64,000 nucleotides of DNA from Kitasatospora viridis (GTDB lineage: Bacteria > Actinomycetota > Actinomycetes > Streptomycetales > Streptomycetaceae), in NCBI RefSeq assembly GCF_007829815.1, contig NZ_VIWT01000001.1, forward strand, positions 3,805,501 to 3,869,500, given 5' to 3'. Position 1 is the first letter of the stretch, and every line of letters begins with the position of its first letter. The position numbers and the translations under genes were made by a program. This document shows positions 1 to 9,470 of this stretch, piece after piece. The notes beneath the pieces were generated by a model that was not told where the DNA came from, did no database searches, and saw only the letters and a program-made list of their open reading frames with translations.

Positions 1-69
1 CTCGATGGCCGCGCGCATGCCGGCGCCGCCGGCGCCGACGATGACGGTGTCGTACTGGTGAATCTGCAT
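1..69 (-). CDS. sdhA: Succinate dehydrogenase flavoprotein subunit, N-terminal fragment (cut by window edge)
   Basis: Only the first 23 codons are inside the window. The ATG on the minus strand is at 69, and the peptide begins MQIHQYDTVIVGAGGAGMRA. This is the FAD-binding dinucleotide fold (GxGxxG type) that opens SdhA. It follows sdhC and sdhD on the same strand, which is the usual sdhCDAB order, so the catalytic flavoprotein of complex II continues beyond the left edge. The fragment is short, but the order and motif together make the call firm. Confidence 0.9.
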   Translation of the reverse strand, partial: MQIHQYDTVIVGAGGAGMRAAIE

Positions 70-100
70 GAGAGTTGACTCGCCTCTGGTCCTGCGCCGA

Positions 101-592
101 TTAGATGTTCGGGTCGAAGGTGAAGATCACCAGGGTGCCGAGCAGGACCGTGAAGACGGTCGCGGCACCCATCAGGGTCTTCAGCCAGAGCCGGGTGGAG
201 TCCTTCTCCGCGTAGTCGTTGATGACTGTGCGCATGCCGTTGGCGCCGTGGAGCATGGCGAGCCAGAGCATCAGCAGGTCCCAGCCCTGCCACAGCGGAG
301 AGGCCCAGCGGCCGGCGACGAAGGCGAAGTTGATCTTCGACACGCCGCCGTCCAGGAGCAGCATGATGATCAGGTGGCCCAGGATCAGGACCACCAGCAC
401 CACGCCGGACAGGCGCATGAAGAGCCAGGCGAGCATCTCGAAGTTGGTCCGGGTGCGGCGCGGGGTCTTCTTGGTGCGGACCCGGGGCGGCTCGATGACG
501 AAGGCGTCGGCGGGGTTGCCGGTGCCCAGGCCCTTGCCGGTGTGCGCCTGCGAGGAGGAGACCAGCTCCACGTCGGTGGTGTCAGTGGACAT
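101..592 (-). CDS. sdhD: Succinate dehydrogenase hydrophobic membrane anchor subunit
   Basis: This 163-residue protein has a polar N-terminus of about 45 residues and then three hydrophobic segments (about 52-75, 95-115 and 135-158). Such a layout is typical of the SdhD anchor that, with SdhC, holds the SdhAB catalytic subunits on the membrane and binds quinone. The segment WLAMLHGANGMRTVINDYA carries the family's His and Asp/Tyr region near the heme/quinone site. It lies between sdhC (6-base gap) and sdhA (31-base gap) on the same strand, so the genes are one operon. The longer cytosolic N-terminus is common in actinomycetes. Confidence 0.9.
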   Translation of the reverse strand: MSTDTTDVELVSSSQAHTGKGLGTGNPADAFVIEPPRVRTKKTPRRTRTNFEMLAWLFMRLSGVVLVVLILGHLIIMLLLDGGVSKINFAFVAGRWASPLWQGWDLLMLWLAMLHGANGMRTVINDYAEKDSTRLWLKTLMGAATVFTVLLGTLVIFTFDPNI

Positions 593-598
593 GCCGGA

Positions 599-979
599 TC
601 ACTTCCCGAACCAGGTGAGCAGGGTGTGCTGCAGGATGCCCCAGAACGCCCCGGCCATCAGGACCACCCAGATGCCGACGACGCTCCACAGCATCTGCTT
701 CTGGTACTTGGGGCCCTTGGACCAGAAGTCCACCGCGATCACGCGCAGACCGTTGAGCGCGTGGAACAGGATGGCGGCGGTGAGGCCGTACTCCATCAGG
801 TTCACCAGCGGGGTCTTGTACGTCGAGATGGTCGAGTCGTACGCCTGTGGCGAGACCCGCACCAGTGCGGTGTCCAGGACGTGGACGAGCAGGAAGAAGA
901 AGATGAGGACGCCAGTGACTCGATGAGCCACCCAGGACCACATGCCTTCGCGGCCGCGGTACAGCGTTCCAGCCGGCAC
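599..979 (-). CDS. sdhC: Succinate dehydrogenase cytochrome b556 subunit
   Basis: The protein has 126 residues and three membrane segments. MWSWVAHRVTGVLIF is the SdhC signature (S-x-x-H-R-x-T/S-G), and the His in LLVHVLDTALV is the expected axial heme b ligand. The start is GTG at 979, chosen because GGAGGG lies 6-8 bases upstream on the minus strand. It is the first gene of the sdhCDAB operon of the TCA cycle and respiratory chain. The operon promoter should be in the 250-base gap to the right (980-1229), where I see no clear -10/-35 pair. Confidence 0.92.
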   Translation of the reverse strand: MPAGTLYRGREGMWSWVAHRVTGVLIFFFLLVHVLDTALVRVSPQAYDSTISTYKTPLVNLMEYGLTAAILFHALNGLRVIAVDFWSKGPKYQKQMLWSVVGIWVVLMAGAFWGILQHTLLTWFGK

Positions 980-1229
980 GGAAAACCCTCCGGAAGCGGT
1001 TGAAGGGCTCGGCCGGCTTCGGTGTCGGTCAGCCCGGCCGGGTACGGTCCACCGGCCGCGGTCATCCTATCGACGCCGCTGAGTGAACCGCCTCCGGGGG
1101 GTTTGAGTGTGATCAATCAGGCACGCACGGGCTAATGGCTCGGCTTTAACGGCCTTTCGGATGACGCACAGTCACCAGCGCACCGGAGTAGCGTGACGGG
1201 CCCGACCCCGTTCGTCCCCCGAGGCCGCC

Positions 1230-1979
1230 ATGCCGCTGTGCCCCCGTCCGCTCCTGCCGGCCCTGCTGGCCCTCCCGCTGCTGCTGGCCGGCTGCGCCAC
1301 GGTCCGGCCGGGGCCGGCCGGCGACGCGGCCGGCGCGTCGGCCACCGCGTCGGCGGGGCGGGTGCTGACCGCGGCCGAGCTGCGGGCGGCCGCGGTGACG
1401 GCGGCCGACCTGGGCGGCGGATACACCGTCAGCCTGCTGCCGGCCGGTCAGGGCGGCCCGCCGGCCGGGGCGGTGCAGCGCCGGGTCTCCGACGTGCCGG
1501 CCTGTCAGCCGGTGCTGGACGCGATCGGTCCGGGCGACCCGGCGGCGGCCCCGGCGGCCGAGTCCGACCTGACGTTGACCCGGACGGCGGCCCCCCGGAC
1601 GGCCCTCTACGTCGGCCTGCTCGGCTACCCGGCCGGCCGGGCCGCGGCGCTGCAGTCGATGCTGGACCAGGTGCTGGCGCAGTGCGCCTCGTTCACCTCG
1701 GGTGTGCCGGGCGTGCCCGGGCGGACGCACCACCAGCTGGCCCGGGCGGAGCAGCCGAGCGGCGACACGCCCACGGACGGGGGAGCCGACGCGCTGACCG
1801 GATTCACCCTGCTGAGTGGTGACGGGGCGGGCGCGCTCTCCCAGCGGGCCGAAGTGGCCCGGGTCGGCACGGTGCTGGCGGTCTTCTCCACGGTCGGCAC
1901 GGCGAAGGAGCCGGCCGGTGCGCCGGACCCGGCGGCCGTGCGGGCGCAGACCCGCCGGCTGCGGGCGGCCCAGGGGTGA
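1230..1979 (+). CDS. Secreted lipoprotein of unknown function
   Basis: The product has 249 residues. The N-terminus is a type II signal peptide with lipobox LLAGC at about residues 18-22, so it is predicted to be lipid-anchored outside the membrane. Residues 30-60 are Ala/Gly/Thr-rich; the remainder has two Cys (about 90 and 150) that could form a disulfide. I chose ATG 1230 because GAGG lies just upstream and the signal peptide begins there; the in-frame sequence before it is not signal-like. I do not recognise a named family. It faces the OHCU decarboxylase gene tail to tail with a 25-base gap. Confidence 0.75.
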   Translation: MPLCPRPLLPALLALPLLLAGCATVRPGPAGDAAGASATASAGRVLTAAELRAAAVTAADLGGGYTVSLLPAGQGGPPAGAVQRRVSDVPACQPVLDAIGPGDPAAAPAAESDLTLTRTAAPRTALYVGLLGYPAGRAAALQSMLDQVLAQCASFTSGVPGVPGRTHHQLARAEQPSGDTPTDGGADALTGFTLLSGDGAGALSQRAEVARVGTVLAVFSTVGTAKEPAGAPDPAAVRAQTRRLRAAQG

Positions 1980-2004
1980 TCGATCCGGCCCGGGCCGCCG
2001 GCGG

Positions 2005-2610
2005 TCAGGCGGAGCTGCTGCTCGCGACCAGGTGCTCCAGCCGGTGCAGCGCGATCCGGCGCAGTTCCTCGGCGGCCACCAGGCGCTCCTCGTCCGGCTC
2101 GTTGGTCAGCCGGGTGCGGATCGAGGTGAGCACGGTGTCCAGCATCTCCTCCGGTTCGATGCCGAAGAGGCTGACCACGAAGACGTGGCCGAACCGGGAC
2201 TCGTAGGCCGCGTGCGCCGCCCGCAGGGCGGTGTGCGCGGCCTGGCTGCCGGGTGCCCGCATGCCGAGCAGCGGCTGCGGCATCCAGCTCTCGTCGGCCA
2301 GCGCCTCGGCCAGGTCGCTGGGGCGCAGGTCGTAGGAGGCCTCGCTGGCCGCGGCGAGCAGGGACTCCAGGTCGGGGTAGGGGCGGTGGGCGGTCAGCCG
2401 CAGGGCCCAGCGGTGGCTGCCGCAACAGGCGAGCAGGGCTTCCTCGGCCGCGCCGGGGTCGGCCTCGTTGAAGCGGTGCAGGCCGACCGCGGGGAGTGCG
2501 GGGCAGTCGGCTTCGGTCGGGCGGGGTGCGGGGATACCGACGTGATCAGGGGAGTGGTCAGTCGGGATGTCGCTGGCCAGCGGGTCCTCCTCAGGAGGGC
2601 GGGTGGGCAT
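2005..2610 (-). CDS. 2-oxo-4-hydroxy-4-carboxy-5-ureidoimidazoline (OHCU) decarboxylase-like protein
   Basis: OHCU decarboxylase converts OHCU to S-allantoin in uric acid breakdown. The sequence shows the family hallmarks: HRFNEADPG near the start, CCGSHRWA, RPYPDLESLL, then RFGHVFVVSLFGI and a C-terminal helix EELRRIALHRLEHLV. The start is uncertain: the frame stays open to 2709, and 2610 is the last ATG before the conserved core. The 30-40 residues before HRFNE are not family-like, so a downstream start is possible. No other uricase-pathway gene is adjacent, so the pathway link rests on the family alone. Confidence 0.75.
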   Translation of the reverse strand: MPTRPPEEDPLASDIPTDHSPDHVGIPAPRPTEADCPALPAVGLHRFNEADPGAAEEALLACCGSHRWALRLTAHRPYPDLESLLAAASEASYDLRPSDLAEALADESWMPQPLLGMRAPGSQAAHTALRAAHAAYESRFGHVFVVSLFGIEPEEMLDTVLTSIRTRLTNEPDEERLVAAEELRRIALHRLEHLVASSSSA

Positions 2611-2826
2611 GAGGGTGAGCACAGTGAGGTCGTAACCAGCATGGATCACGGCAGGACGCGGACGGGGTCGCCCACGCGGGGCCGTGCTCCTCCCGGGCAG
2701 CGCCACCACGGTAGTTGAGCGCTCATCAGTTGGGGAGGGTGCTGGCCGAATTCACCCTGACGAGCTATCAAGTTGTGACCGGCGGGCGACCGGACCATGA
2801 ACGGGACCGGCCCGGGCTACTCCGGT

Positions 2827-4359
2827 TCAGGCGGGGCAGCTGGTGCCCTCGGCCGGCAGCGTGCCGCTGACCAGGTACGCGTCGATCGCCGCCGTGGTGC
2901 AGGCGTTCCCGCTGCCGAAGGCCGCGTGCCCCTGGCCCTGACGGGTCAGCAGCACCCCGTCGGCGAGCCCGGCGGCCAGGTTGACGGCCTGCTGGTACGG
3001 GGTGGCCGGGTCGTCGGTGCTGCCGACCACCAGGATCGGCGCGCTGCCCTCGGCCCGGACGGTGTGCGGGCGCTCGGTGGTCCGGTACGGCCAGTCCGCG
3101 CAGCCCGGCAGCGCCAGGTCCTGCGCGGTGGTGTCCCGGTTGAGCAGCGGGGCCTGCGTCTTCAGCGCGGTGAGCGCCTGCTGGACCTGCTGCGGGTCGG
3201 GCGCGACGGCTGGCGAGTCGGCGCAGCTGATCGCGGTCTGCGCGTCGTCGGAGGCGGTGTAGTGGCCGTTCAGCCGGCCGTTGTAGCCGTCCGCGGCGGC
3301 CAGCAGCTCGGACCCGTCGCCCCGTTGCATCGCGGCGGCGAGGGCCGAACGCAGTTGGGGCCAGGCGGTGTTCTGGTCGCCGTAGAGGAAGAGCAGGGTG
3401 CCGGTCCAGCCGAGCGTGGAGGTGAGCTTGCGGTGGTCCGGGTCGCCGGTGGCCAGCGGGTGGTCGCGCAGTCCGTCCAGGAACTCGGCGGCGCGCTCGC
3501 CGGCGGCGGCCGGGTCGGTGCCCAGCGGGCACTGGTCGGCGTGCCGGGTGGCGCAGTCGGCGGCGAAGGCCTCCAGCGACTTCTCGAAGCCGATCTGCTG
3601 GCTGACCGAGGTCTGCAGCCGGTCGGCGGCCGGGTCCACCGCGCCGTCCAGCACCAGCCGGCCGGTGTTCTGCGGGAACTGCTCGGCGTAGAGCGCGCCC
3701 AGGTAGGTGCCGTAGGAGACGCCGAGGTAGTCCAGCTTGGGCTGGCCGAGGGCCTGGCGCAGCGCGTCCATGTCCCGGGCGGTGCTGCGGGTGCCGACGA
3801 ACGGCAGCAGCTTGCCGGCCGCCTTCTCGCAGGCCGCCGCGTACTGCTCGGCCTTCTGGGCCTGCCGGGCGGCCCGGGCGTTCGGGTCGGCCGGGTCGTC
3901 CTGCTGGTCCTGGGCGTCCCGCTGCCGGTCGGTCAGGCAGTGGATCGGCGAGCTGGCGCCGGTGCCGCGCGGGTCGAAGCCGACGATGTCGTAGTGGTCG
4001 TGCAGCGGGCCGGTGAAGAGCGCGCCGTCGTCGCGGACCATGGCGACCCCGGACTCGCCGGGGCCGCCCGGGTTGACGACCAGTGAGCCGACCCGGTGCG
4101 CCGGGTCGGCGGCCGGCTGGCGGATCAGCGCCAGCTCCAGCGTGTCGCCGCCCGGTCTGCTCCAGTCCAGCGGCACCCGCAGCTCGCCGCACTGCAGGCC
4201 GCCGCCGCAGTCGGTCCAGCGGATCGCCCCGGCGGCGCCGGCGCCGGCAGCGGCCGAGGGGGTCGGGCCGCTGGTGCAGCCGGCCAGCAGCAGCGCGCCG
4301 GCCAGCACGGCCGGCGCGAGTCGCCGCAGCTGACGCCGCCGCAGCGGCCCGGAGGACAC
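2827..4359 (-). CDS. Tripeptidyl aminopeptidase-like alpha/beta-hydrolase lipoprotein
   Basis: This 510-residue protein belongs to the Streptomyces Tap/SlpD/SlpE type of secreted hydrolases that remove N-terminal tripeptides. A signal peptide with lipobox LLAGC (about residues 24-28) implies a surface lipoprotein. The alpha/beta-hydrolase core shows VNPGGPGESG, FDPRGTGAS, and the nucleophile elbow GVSYGTYLG. The acid is in VVGSTDDPATP and the His in GQGHAAFGSG near the C-terminus (TAP C-terminal domain). The start is GTG at 4359, with a weak ribosome site. It is 3 bases downstream of the SDR gene on the same strand, so the two are probably co-transcribed. Confidence 0.85.
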   Translation of the reverse strand: MSSGPLRRRQLRRLAPAVLAGALLLAGCTSGPTPSAAAGAGAAGAIRWTDCGGGLQCGELRVPLDWSRPGGDTLELALIRQPAADPAHRVGSLVVNPGGPGESGVAMVRDDGALFTGPLHDHYDIVGFDPRGTGASSPIHCLTDRQRDAQDQQDDPADPNARAARQAQKAEQYAAACEKAAGKLLPFVGTRSTARDMDALRQALGQPKLDYLGVSYGTYLGALYAEQFPQNTGRLVLDGAVDPAADRLQTSVSQQIGFEKSLEAFAADCATRHADQCPLGTDPAAAGERAAEFLDGLRDHPLATGDPDHRKLTSTLGWTGTLLFLYGDQNTAWPQLRSALAAAMQRGDGSELLAAADGYNGRLNGHYTASDDAQTAISCADSPAVAPDPQQVQQALTALKTQAPLLNRDTTAQDLALPGCADWPYRTTERPHTVRAEGSAPILVVGSTDDPATPYQQAVNLAAGLADGVLLTRQGQGHAAFGSGNACTTAAIDAYLVSGTLPAEGTSCPA

Positions 4360-4362
4360 CCG

Positions 4363-5121
4363 CTAGTCCCGGTGCACCTTGTAGTTGGAGGCCTGGGCGC
4401 GCGGCCGGACCACCAGCAGGTCGATGTTGACGTGCGAGGGCCGGGTGACCGCCCAGGCGACGGTGTCGGCGATGTCCTCCGAGCTGAGCGGGTGGGCCAC
4501 GCCCTGGTAGACGGCGGCGGCCTTGGCCTCGTCGCCGCCGAACCGGGTGAGCGCGAAGCCCTCCGACTTCACCATGCCGGGGGCGATCTCGATCACCCGG
4601 ATGGGCTCGCCCACCAGCTCCAGGCGCAGGGTCGCGGCGATGGTGTGCGCGGCGTGCTTGGCGGCCACGTAGCCGCCGCCGCCCTCGTAGGCGGCCAGCG
4701 CGGCGGTGGAGGAGAGGATCAGCACGGTGCCGTCGCCGCTCTCCCGCAGCGCCGGCAGCAGCGCCTGGGTCATGTGCAGCACGCCCAGCACGTTCACCTG
4801 GTACATCGCCAGCCAGTCGGCCGGGTCGCCCTTCTCCACCGACTCCGCGCCGAAGGCGCCGCCGGCGTTGTTGACCAGGACGTCGACCCGGCCGACGGTG
4901 CGGGCGAACTCGTCCACCGCCGTCCGGTCGGTGACGTCCAGGGTGATCGCGCTCGCGGTGCCGCCCGCGGCCTCGATCTCCTTGGCCAGCTCGGTGATCC
5001 GCTCGGTGCGCCGCGCCGTCAGCACCACCGAGAAGCCCTCGGCCGCCAGCCGCCGCGCGGTCGCCGCGCCGATCCCGCTGCTCGCGCCGGTGACCACCGC
5101 GACCTTCTGACCGGTACCCAT
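4363..5121 (-). CDS. SDR-family NAD(P)-dependent oxidoreductase
   Basis: This is a classical short-chain dehydrogenase of 252 residues. TGASSGIGAAT (about residues 11-21) is the nucleotide-binding loop, NNAGGAFG is the structural NAG motif, and Ser (LSSTAAL) with YVAAK form the catalytic triad. TARRTER at the end of beta-2 (Arg residues) suggests NADP preference. The substrate cannot be deduced. It starts about 100 bases from the divergent acyl-CoA mutase gene and is followed at once by the peptidase gene. Confidence 0.88.
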   Translation of the reverse strand: MGTGQKVAVVTGASSGIGAATARRLAAEGFSVVLTARRTERITELAKEIEAAGGTASAITLDVTDRTAVDEFARTVGRVDVLVNNAGGAFGAESVEKGDPADWLAMYQVNVLGVLHMTQALLPALRESGDGTVLILSSTAALAAYEGGGGYVAAKHAAHTIAATLRLELVGEPIRVIEIAPGMVKSEGFALTRFGGDEAKAAAVYQGVAHPLSSEDIADTVAWAVTRPSHVNIDLLVVRPRAQASNYKVHRD

Positions 5122-5221
5122 CGCCGTACTCCCCGTCGTGTCTGGTTGGAGTCCTGTCCGCTGCCATCATCGCAGCAGCCGGTAAGCAAGGTTCCGGAAG
5201 GTCGAACTCTCTGGAGGTTCC

Positions 5222-6796
5222 ATGGCGCCCGAACCACGCCGCAGCGAGTCGGGGTTCCCGATCGAACCGCTCTACGGGCCCGCCGAGCCCGTCGAGCGGC
5301 TCGGCGCGCCGGGGGAGTACCCGTTCACCCGCGGCGTCTACCCGTCGATGTACACCGGCCGGCCGTGGACCATGCGCCAGTACGCCGGCTTCGGCACCGC
5401 CGCGGAGTCCAACGCCCGGTACAAGCAGCTGATCGCCAACGGCACCACCGGCCTCTCGGTCGCCTTCGACCTGCCCACCCAGATGGGCTACGACTCGGAC
5501 GCGCCGGTCGCGGCCGGCGAGGTCGGCAAGGTCGGGGTGGCGATCGACAGCGTCGAGGACATGGGCGTGCTGTTCGACGGCATCCCGCTCGGCGGGGTCT
5601 CCACCTCGATGACCATCAACGCGCCCGGCTCGCTGCTGCTCCTGCTCTACCAACTGGTCGGCGAGTCGCAGGGGGTGGCGCCCCGTCAGCTGACCGGCAC
5701 GATCCAGAACGACGTGCTCAAGGAGTACATCGCCCGGGGCACCTACATCTTCCCGCCGGCGCCCAGCCTGCGGCTGGTCGCCGACGTGTTCCGGTACTGC
5801 CGGGCCGAGATCCCGAAGTGGAACACCATCTCGATCTCCGGCTACCACATGGCCGAGGCCGGTGCGGACCCCGCGCAGGAGATCGCCTTCACGCTGGCCA
5901 ACGGCATCGAGTACGTGCGCACCGCGGTGGCCGCCGGGATGGACGTGGACGAGTTCGCGCCCCGGCTCTCCTTCTTCTTCGTGGCCCGCAGCACGCTGCT
6001 GGAAGAGGTGGCCAAGTTCCGTGCCGCCCGGCGGATCTGGGCCCGGCTGATGCGCGACACCTTCGGCGCGAAGGACCCCAGGTCGCTGATGCTGCGCTTC
6101 CACACCCAGACCGCGGGGGTGCAGCTGACCGCGCAGCAGCCGGAGGTGAACCTGGTCCGGGTCACCGTCCAGGCGCTGGCCGCGGTGTTCGGCGGCACCC
6201 AGTCGCTGCACACCAACAGCTTCGACGAGGCCATCGCGCTGCCCACCGAGAAGGCGGCCCGGCTGGCGCTGCGCACCCAGCAGGTGCTCGCCCACGAGAC
6301 CGACGTGACCGCGACGGTCGACCCGTTCGCCGGCTCCTACGCGGTCGAGGCGATGACCGACGAGCTGGAGGCGACCGCGGTCGCGCTGATCGAGCGGATC
6401 GAGTCGATGGGCGGGGCGGTGGCCGCGATCGAGACCGGCTACCAGAAGTCGGAGATCGAGCGCACCGCCTACCGGGTGCAGCAGGAGACCGACTCCGGCG
6501 AGCGCACCGTGATCGGGGTGAACCGCTTCCAGCTCGCCGCCGAGGAGCCCTACGAGCCGCTGCGGGTGGACCCGGCGATCGAGGCCCGGCAGGTCGAGCG
6601 GCTGGCCCGGCTGCGCGCCGAGCGCGACCGCGCCGCGGTGGACCGCGCGCTGGCCGCGCTGAGCCGGGCGGCCGAGGGCAGCGACAACGTGCTCTACCCG
6701 ATGAAGGAGGCGCTGGCCGCCCGGGCCACCGTCGGCGAGGTGAGCGACGCGCTGCGCGCGGTCTGGGGCACCTACACCCCGGTGGACCGGTTCTGA
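5222..6796 (+). CDS. Acyl-CoA mutase large subunit (methylmalonyl-/isobutyryl-CoA mutase family), without B12 domain
   Basis: The 524-residue protein is the substrate-binding TIM-barrel part of a B12-dependent acyl-CoA mutase. Signatures are [49 protein letters not shown], and LHTNSFDEA near the barrel end. The cobalamin-binding domain (DxHxxG) is absent, so it must work with a separate small subunit, as isobutyryl-CoA mutase does; no such gene is in the window. GGAGG 5 bases before ATG 5222 fixes the start. Substrate (methylmalonyl-, isobutyryl- or another acyl-CoA) is not decided here. Such enzymes can feed PKS extender supply, but no link to the cluster at 42-64 kb is shown. Confidence 0.85.
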   Translation: MAPEPRRSESGFPIEPLYGPAEPVERLGAPGEYPFTRGVYPSMYTGRPWTMRQYAGFGTAAESNARYKQLIANGTTGLSVAFDLPTQMGYDSDAPVAAGEVGKVGVAIDSVEDMGVLFDGIPLGGVSTSMTINAPGSLLLLLYQLVGESQGVAPRQLTGTIQNDVLKEYIARGTYIFPPAPSLRLVADVFRYCRAEIPKWNTISISGYHMAEAGADPAQEIAFTLANGIEYVRTAVAAGMDVDEFAPRLSFFFVARSTLLEEVAKFRAARRIWARLMRDTFGAKDPRSLMLRFHTQTAGVQLTAQQPEVNLVRVTVQALAAVFGGTQSLHTNSFDEAIALPTEKAARLALRTQQVLAHETDVTATVDPFAGSYAVEAMTDELEATAVALIERIESMGGAVAAIETGYQKSEIERTAYRVQQETDSGERTVIGVNRFQLAAEEPYEPLRVDPAIEARQVERLARLRAERDRAAVDRALAALSRAAEGSDNVLYPMKEALAARATVGEVSDALRAVWGTYTPVDRF

Positions 6797-6830
6797 CGGA
6801 GCATCAAGAGAGCGGGGCGTCAAAAGAAGT

Positions 6831-6861
6831 GGGGCCCGCGGCCGGATCGGCCGCGGGCCCC
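6831..6861. terminator. Bidirectional hairpin terminator
   Basis: A perfect 14-bp inverted repeat (6831-6844 with 6848-6861, 3-base loop) fills the gap between the convergent mutase and S53 protease genes. It has no U-tract on either side, as is normal in this group. Confidence 0.85.
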
Positions 6862-6881
6862 ACTGTCACTGCGTCAGGTGC

Positions 6882-8987
6882 TTACTGCTGGTCGCCCTGG
6901 CTGTTGTCGTCGCCCTGGGCGTTGTCGGCCTGGTGGCCGCCCAGGTGCAGCGCGAAGGACTTGAAGAAGCCGGTGCCCGGGGTGCCGACACCGGTCGCGG
7001 TGTCGTAGCCCTTGGCGGCCGACAGGCCCTGGTCGGCGCCGAGCTTGTAGAGCCGGACCCGCAGCTGGCCGTTGACGGTGCCCAGGTCCACCACGTTGCC
7101 CCGCTTGGTGTGCACCGCGGAGTCGTTGACGTCGTGGAAGGCGCGGGTGCCGGCCCGGTCGTAGAGCGCCGGGTTGGCGAAGCCGACCGGACGGCCGCCG
7201 CGGTCCTGGATCACGTCCGCCATCATCGCCGCGAACTCCGGCGAGGAGACCGAGGTGCCGCCGTAGCCGCCCTCGCTGTAGGCGCCGCCGGCCGGGGTGT
7301 AGCCGACCAGGGTGGCCGCCACCAGGTCACCGCTCATCGCGACGTCCGGGGTGGCGCGCAGCGGGGTGGCCGACTTGGTGCCGTCCGCCGCCACGGTGGA
7401 GATGGAGTCCGGCACCACGCCCTGCTGGTACCACGGCTGCTGGACGTCCTTGGAGACGCCGCCGCCACCACCGAAGTAGAAGAAGCCGGGCATCGGGGAC
7501 CAGGACTTCTGGTCGGTGGAGAGCACCGAGCGCTGGTCACCCATGGAGACCTCGTGCCCGTAGGTGCCGCTCTTGTCCTTCAGCTCCAGGGCGGTGCCGC
7601 CGACGCCGGTGATCCACGGCGAGGCGGAGGGCCACTGGGTCTGCGCCTGGTTGGTGTCGGCCTGGCAGTTGACGCCGGTCGCGGCGGCGGTCGGCGAGTT
7701 GTCGCCGCAGTCGCCGGCCGAGGCCATGAAGGTGATGCCCTCGGCCGCGCCCAGCTCGAAGACCTGGTTGTCGGCCGCGATCACGGCCGGGTCGAGGTCG
7801 CCGCTCTTGCCGTGCATGATCTCGCCCCACGAGTTGGAGACGACATCGGCCAGGTGGTGGTCGACGATGTTGGTCAGCGCGGCGGTCAGGTCCTGGTCCT
7901 CGCAGGAGTTGGCGCCGACGTAGACCACGTTGGCGTCCGGCGCGAGGCCGTGCACCATCTCGACGTCCAGCGCCTCCTCGCCCGACCAGTCGCCGCAGTC
8001 GGCCTGGTGCACCCACTGCGACGGGGTGACGACCTCGGAGTACTGGCCCGGGGCGAACGGCTGGTCGCCGTGCGCGGTGGAGAACTTGTTCGCGTCGGCC
8101 TGCATGGTGCCCAGCGCGTAGGCGTCCACGATGGCGACCCGGGCGCCCTTGCCGGTCAGGCCCGACTTGGTCACGCCGTAGGCCTTGCGCAGCTGGCTCG
8201 GCACGTAGGAGCAGGGCGCGAAGGGCTCGTTCTTCTCGTAGCCGACCGGCGCGCCGTAGGCGGTCTTGGAGCCGTAGCCGTTGTCCGAGCAGGTCGGGTC
8301 GGCGGGCAGGGTCTTCGGGGCCTTGGTGTCCGCGCCGGCACCCGCGCCCGTGACCTCGGCGGCGGCCTGGGACACCGCGTGCGAGGAGGCCTTCTGCACC
8401 GAGTCGGCCAGGCCCTCGACGGCCAGCACCGAGCCCGCGACCTGGGCCGGGACCACCGCGTCGGTGGCGGGGGCCTTGTGCACGCCCTCCGGGGTCCGGT
8501 AGTCGCGGAACTGGGTGCCCATCGCCTTGGTCAGCTGGTCGGTGGTGCCGCTGACGTCGATGTAGTGCTGGGTGGTCGAACTGATCGTCAGACCGGCGGA
8601 GGTCAGCCACTGGCTGACGGCCTTGACCTGCTCCTGGCTGGCGCCGAACTGGGCCTGCACCTGGTCGGCCGAGAGGAACTGGCCGTAGAACGGCGAGTTC
8701 GGGTCCGACACGCCCTTGGCGTAGGCGTCCAGACCGGCCTGGTCGCGGCTGGCCAGGTAGACCCGGGCGGAGGCGGCGGTGCCCGCGGGCACCGCGCCGG
8801 CGTCGGCCTGGGGGGTCGCCCAGTCCGGGTGGGTGCCCGGCAGCGCCTTGGCGGAGCTGGCGACGGGCCCGGTCGGGCCCGGGTCGGCGATCGCCGGGGC
8901 GGCGATCGCGATCGGGCCCAGGACGAGGGCGGCAGCGGCCGGAGCCGCCACGGCTATCCGGGCGAGCCGGCTGCGATTGGTCGGCAC
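6882..8987 (-). CDS. Secreted S53-family (sedolisin/kumamolisin) serine-carboxyl peptidase
   Basis: The 701-residue pre-pro-enzyme has a signal peptide (about 1-34, ending AIAAPAIA). Next comes a pro-kumamolisin activation domain (about 50-190, with YAKGVSDPNSPFYGQFLS). The catalytic domain contains the Glu and Asp of GEEALDVEMVHG, the oxyanion Asp region, and the nucleophile in GYGGTSVSSPEFAAM. FHDVND near the C-terminus is part of the family's calcium site. It should be exported as a zymogen and act at acidic pH. The start is GTG 8987. The tail is low complexity (Gln, Asp, Asn, Gly). Confidence 0.9.
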   Translation of the reverse strand: MPTNRSRLARIAVAAPAAAALVLGPIAIAAPAIADPGPTGPVASSAKALPGTHPDWATPQADAGAVPAGTAASARVYLASRDQAGLDAYAKGVSDPNSPFYGQFLSADQVQAQFGASQEQVKAVSQWLTSAGLTISSTTQHYIDVSGTTDQLTKAMGTQFRDYRTPEGVHKAPATDAVVPAQVAGSVLAVEGLADSVQKASSHAVSQAAAEVTGAGAGADTKAPKTLPADPTCSDNGYGSKTAYGAPVGYEKNEPFAPCSYVPSQLRKAYGVTKSGLTGKGARVAIVDAYALGTMQADANKFSTAHGDQPFAPGQYSEVVTPSQWVHQADCGDWSGEEALDVEMVHGLAPDANVVYVGANSCEDQDLTAALTNIVDHHLADVVSNSWGEIMHGKSGDLDPAVIAADNQVFELGAAEGITFMASAGDCGDNSPTAAATGVNCQADTNQAQTQWPSASPWITGVGGTALELKDKSGTYGHEVSMGDQRSVLSTDQKSWSPMPGFFYFGGGGGVSKDVQQPWYQQGVVPDSISTVAADGTKSATPLRATPDVAMSGDLVAATLVGYTPAGGAYSEGGYGGTSVSSPEFAAMMADVIQDRGGRPVGFANPALYDRAGTRAFHDVNDSAVHTKRGNVVDLGTVNGQLRVRLYKLGADQGLSAAKGYDTATGVGTPGTGFFKSFALHLGGHQADNAQGDDNSQGDQQ

Positions 8988-9470
8988 GTGGGTTCCCCAC
9001 TCTCACTTGGGTCACCGCGCCTGCGGGGGCGGGCGGGTGACGGCGTCTCGGGCGTACTTCGTGGGCATCGCCCGGACGCGGGCAGGACGGATCGCGCCGC
9101 CGCCTCGGCGACTGCCGTGGGCGGTGGTGCGGGGTTTGACTGTGCGGACGTTGTCTATTCGTTCGAATGCGCGTAGCTCAAGACTTCGCCTGAACTTTTT
9201 GCCATCCCATGACCTGACCGTCCGGATCCTGATACGCGGCGGTCATCCGGCCGTCGTGAGCCGGTCATGTGGGGCGGGCATGCGGGCTGACCGGGCGTTA
9301 CTCACCGGGGCCCGTCTCGTTGCACAGGTTCATCGACCTGGGCGCGCAGCGGCAGGGAAGGCGGCTGAAACGTGATGTCATACCCAACCGCAGGCCTCGT
9401 ATGCGCCAATTCGGGGAGTGATTCGGCTGAAGTCAGGCCAAACCCTCGCCGCGCCCATAGTCTTGTTGAG
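8988..9470. other. Intergenic region between divergent protease and amidohydrolase genes
   Basis: This 483-base gap should hold both promoters. I see TTCGTTCGAATGCG near 9158, containing the palindrome TTCGAA, and a -10-like TAGTCT at 9458-9463 seven bases before the GTG of the amidohydrolase gene. I find no RNA gene or credible ORF in it. Confidence 0.5.

Noticed and set aside
5122..5221. Cobalamin riboswitch before the B12-dependent mutase
   Set aside because: The 100-base divergent gap is too short for one and lacks a B12-box-like sequence.
2768..6823. Very long minus-strand open frame (over 1300 codons) across the hydrolase, SDR and mutase genes
   Set aside because: It covers three real genes in other frames and its protein is Arg/Gly/Pro-rich without domains, a by-product of high G+C.
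6933..9176. Long plus-strand open frame opposite the S53 protease
   Set aside because: The opposite strand has signal peptide, pro-domain and catalytic motifs; this frame has none.
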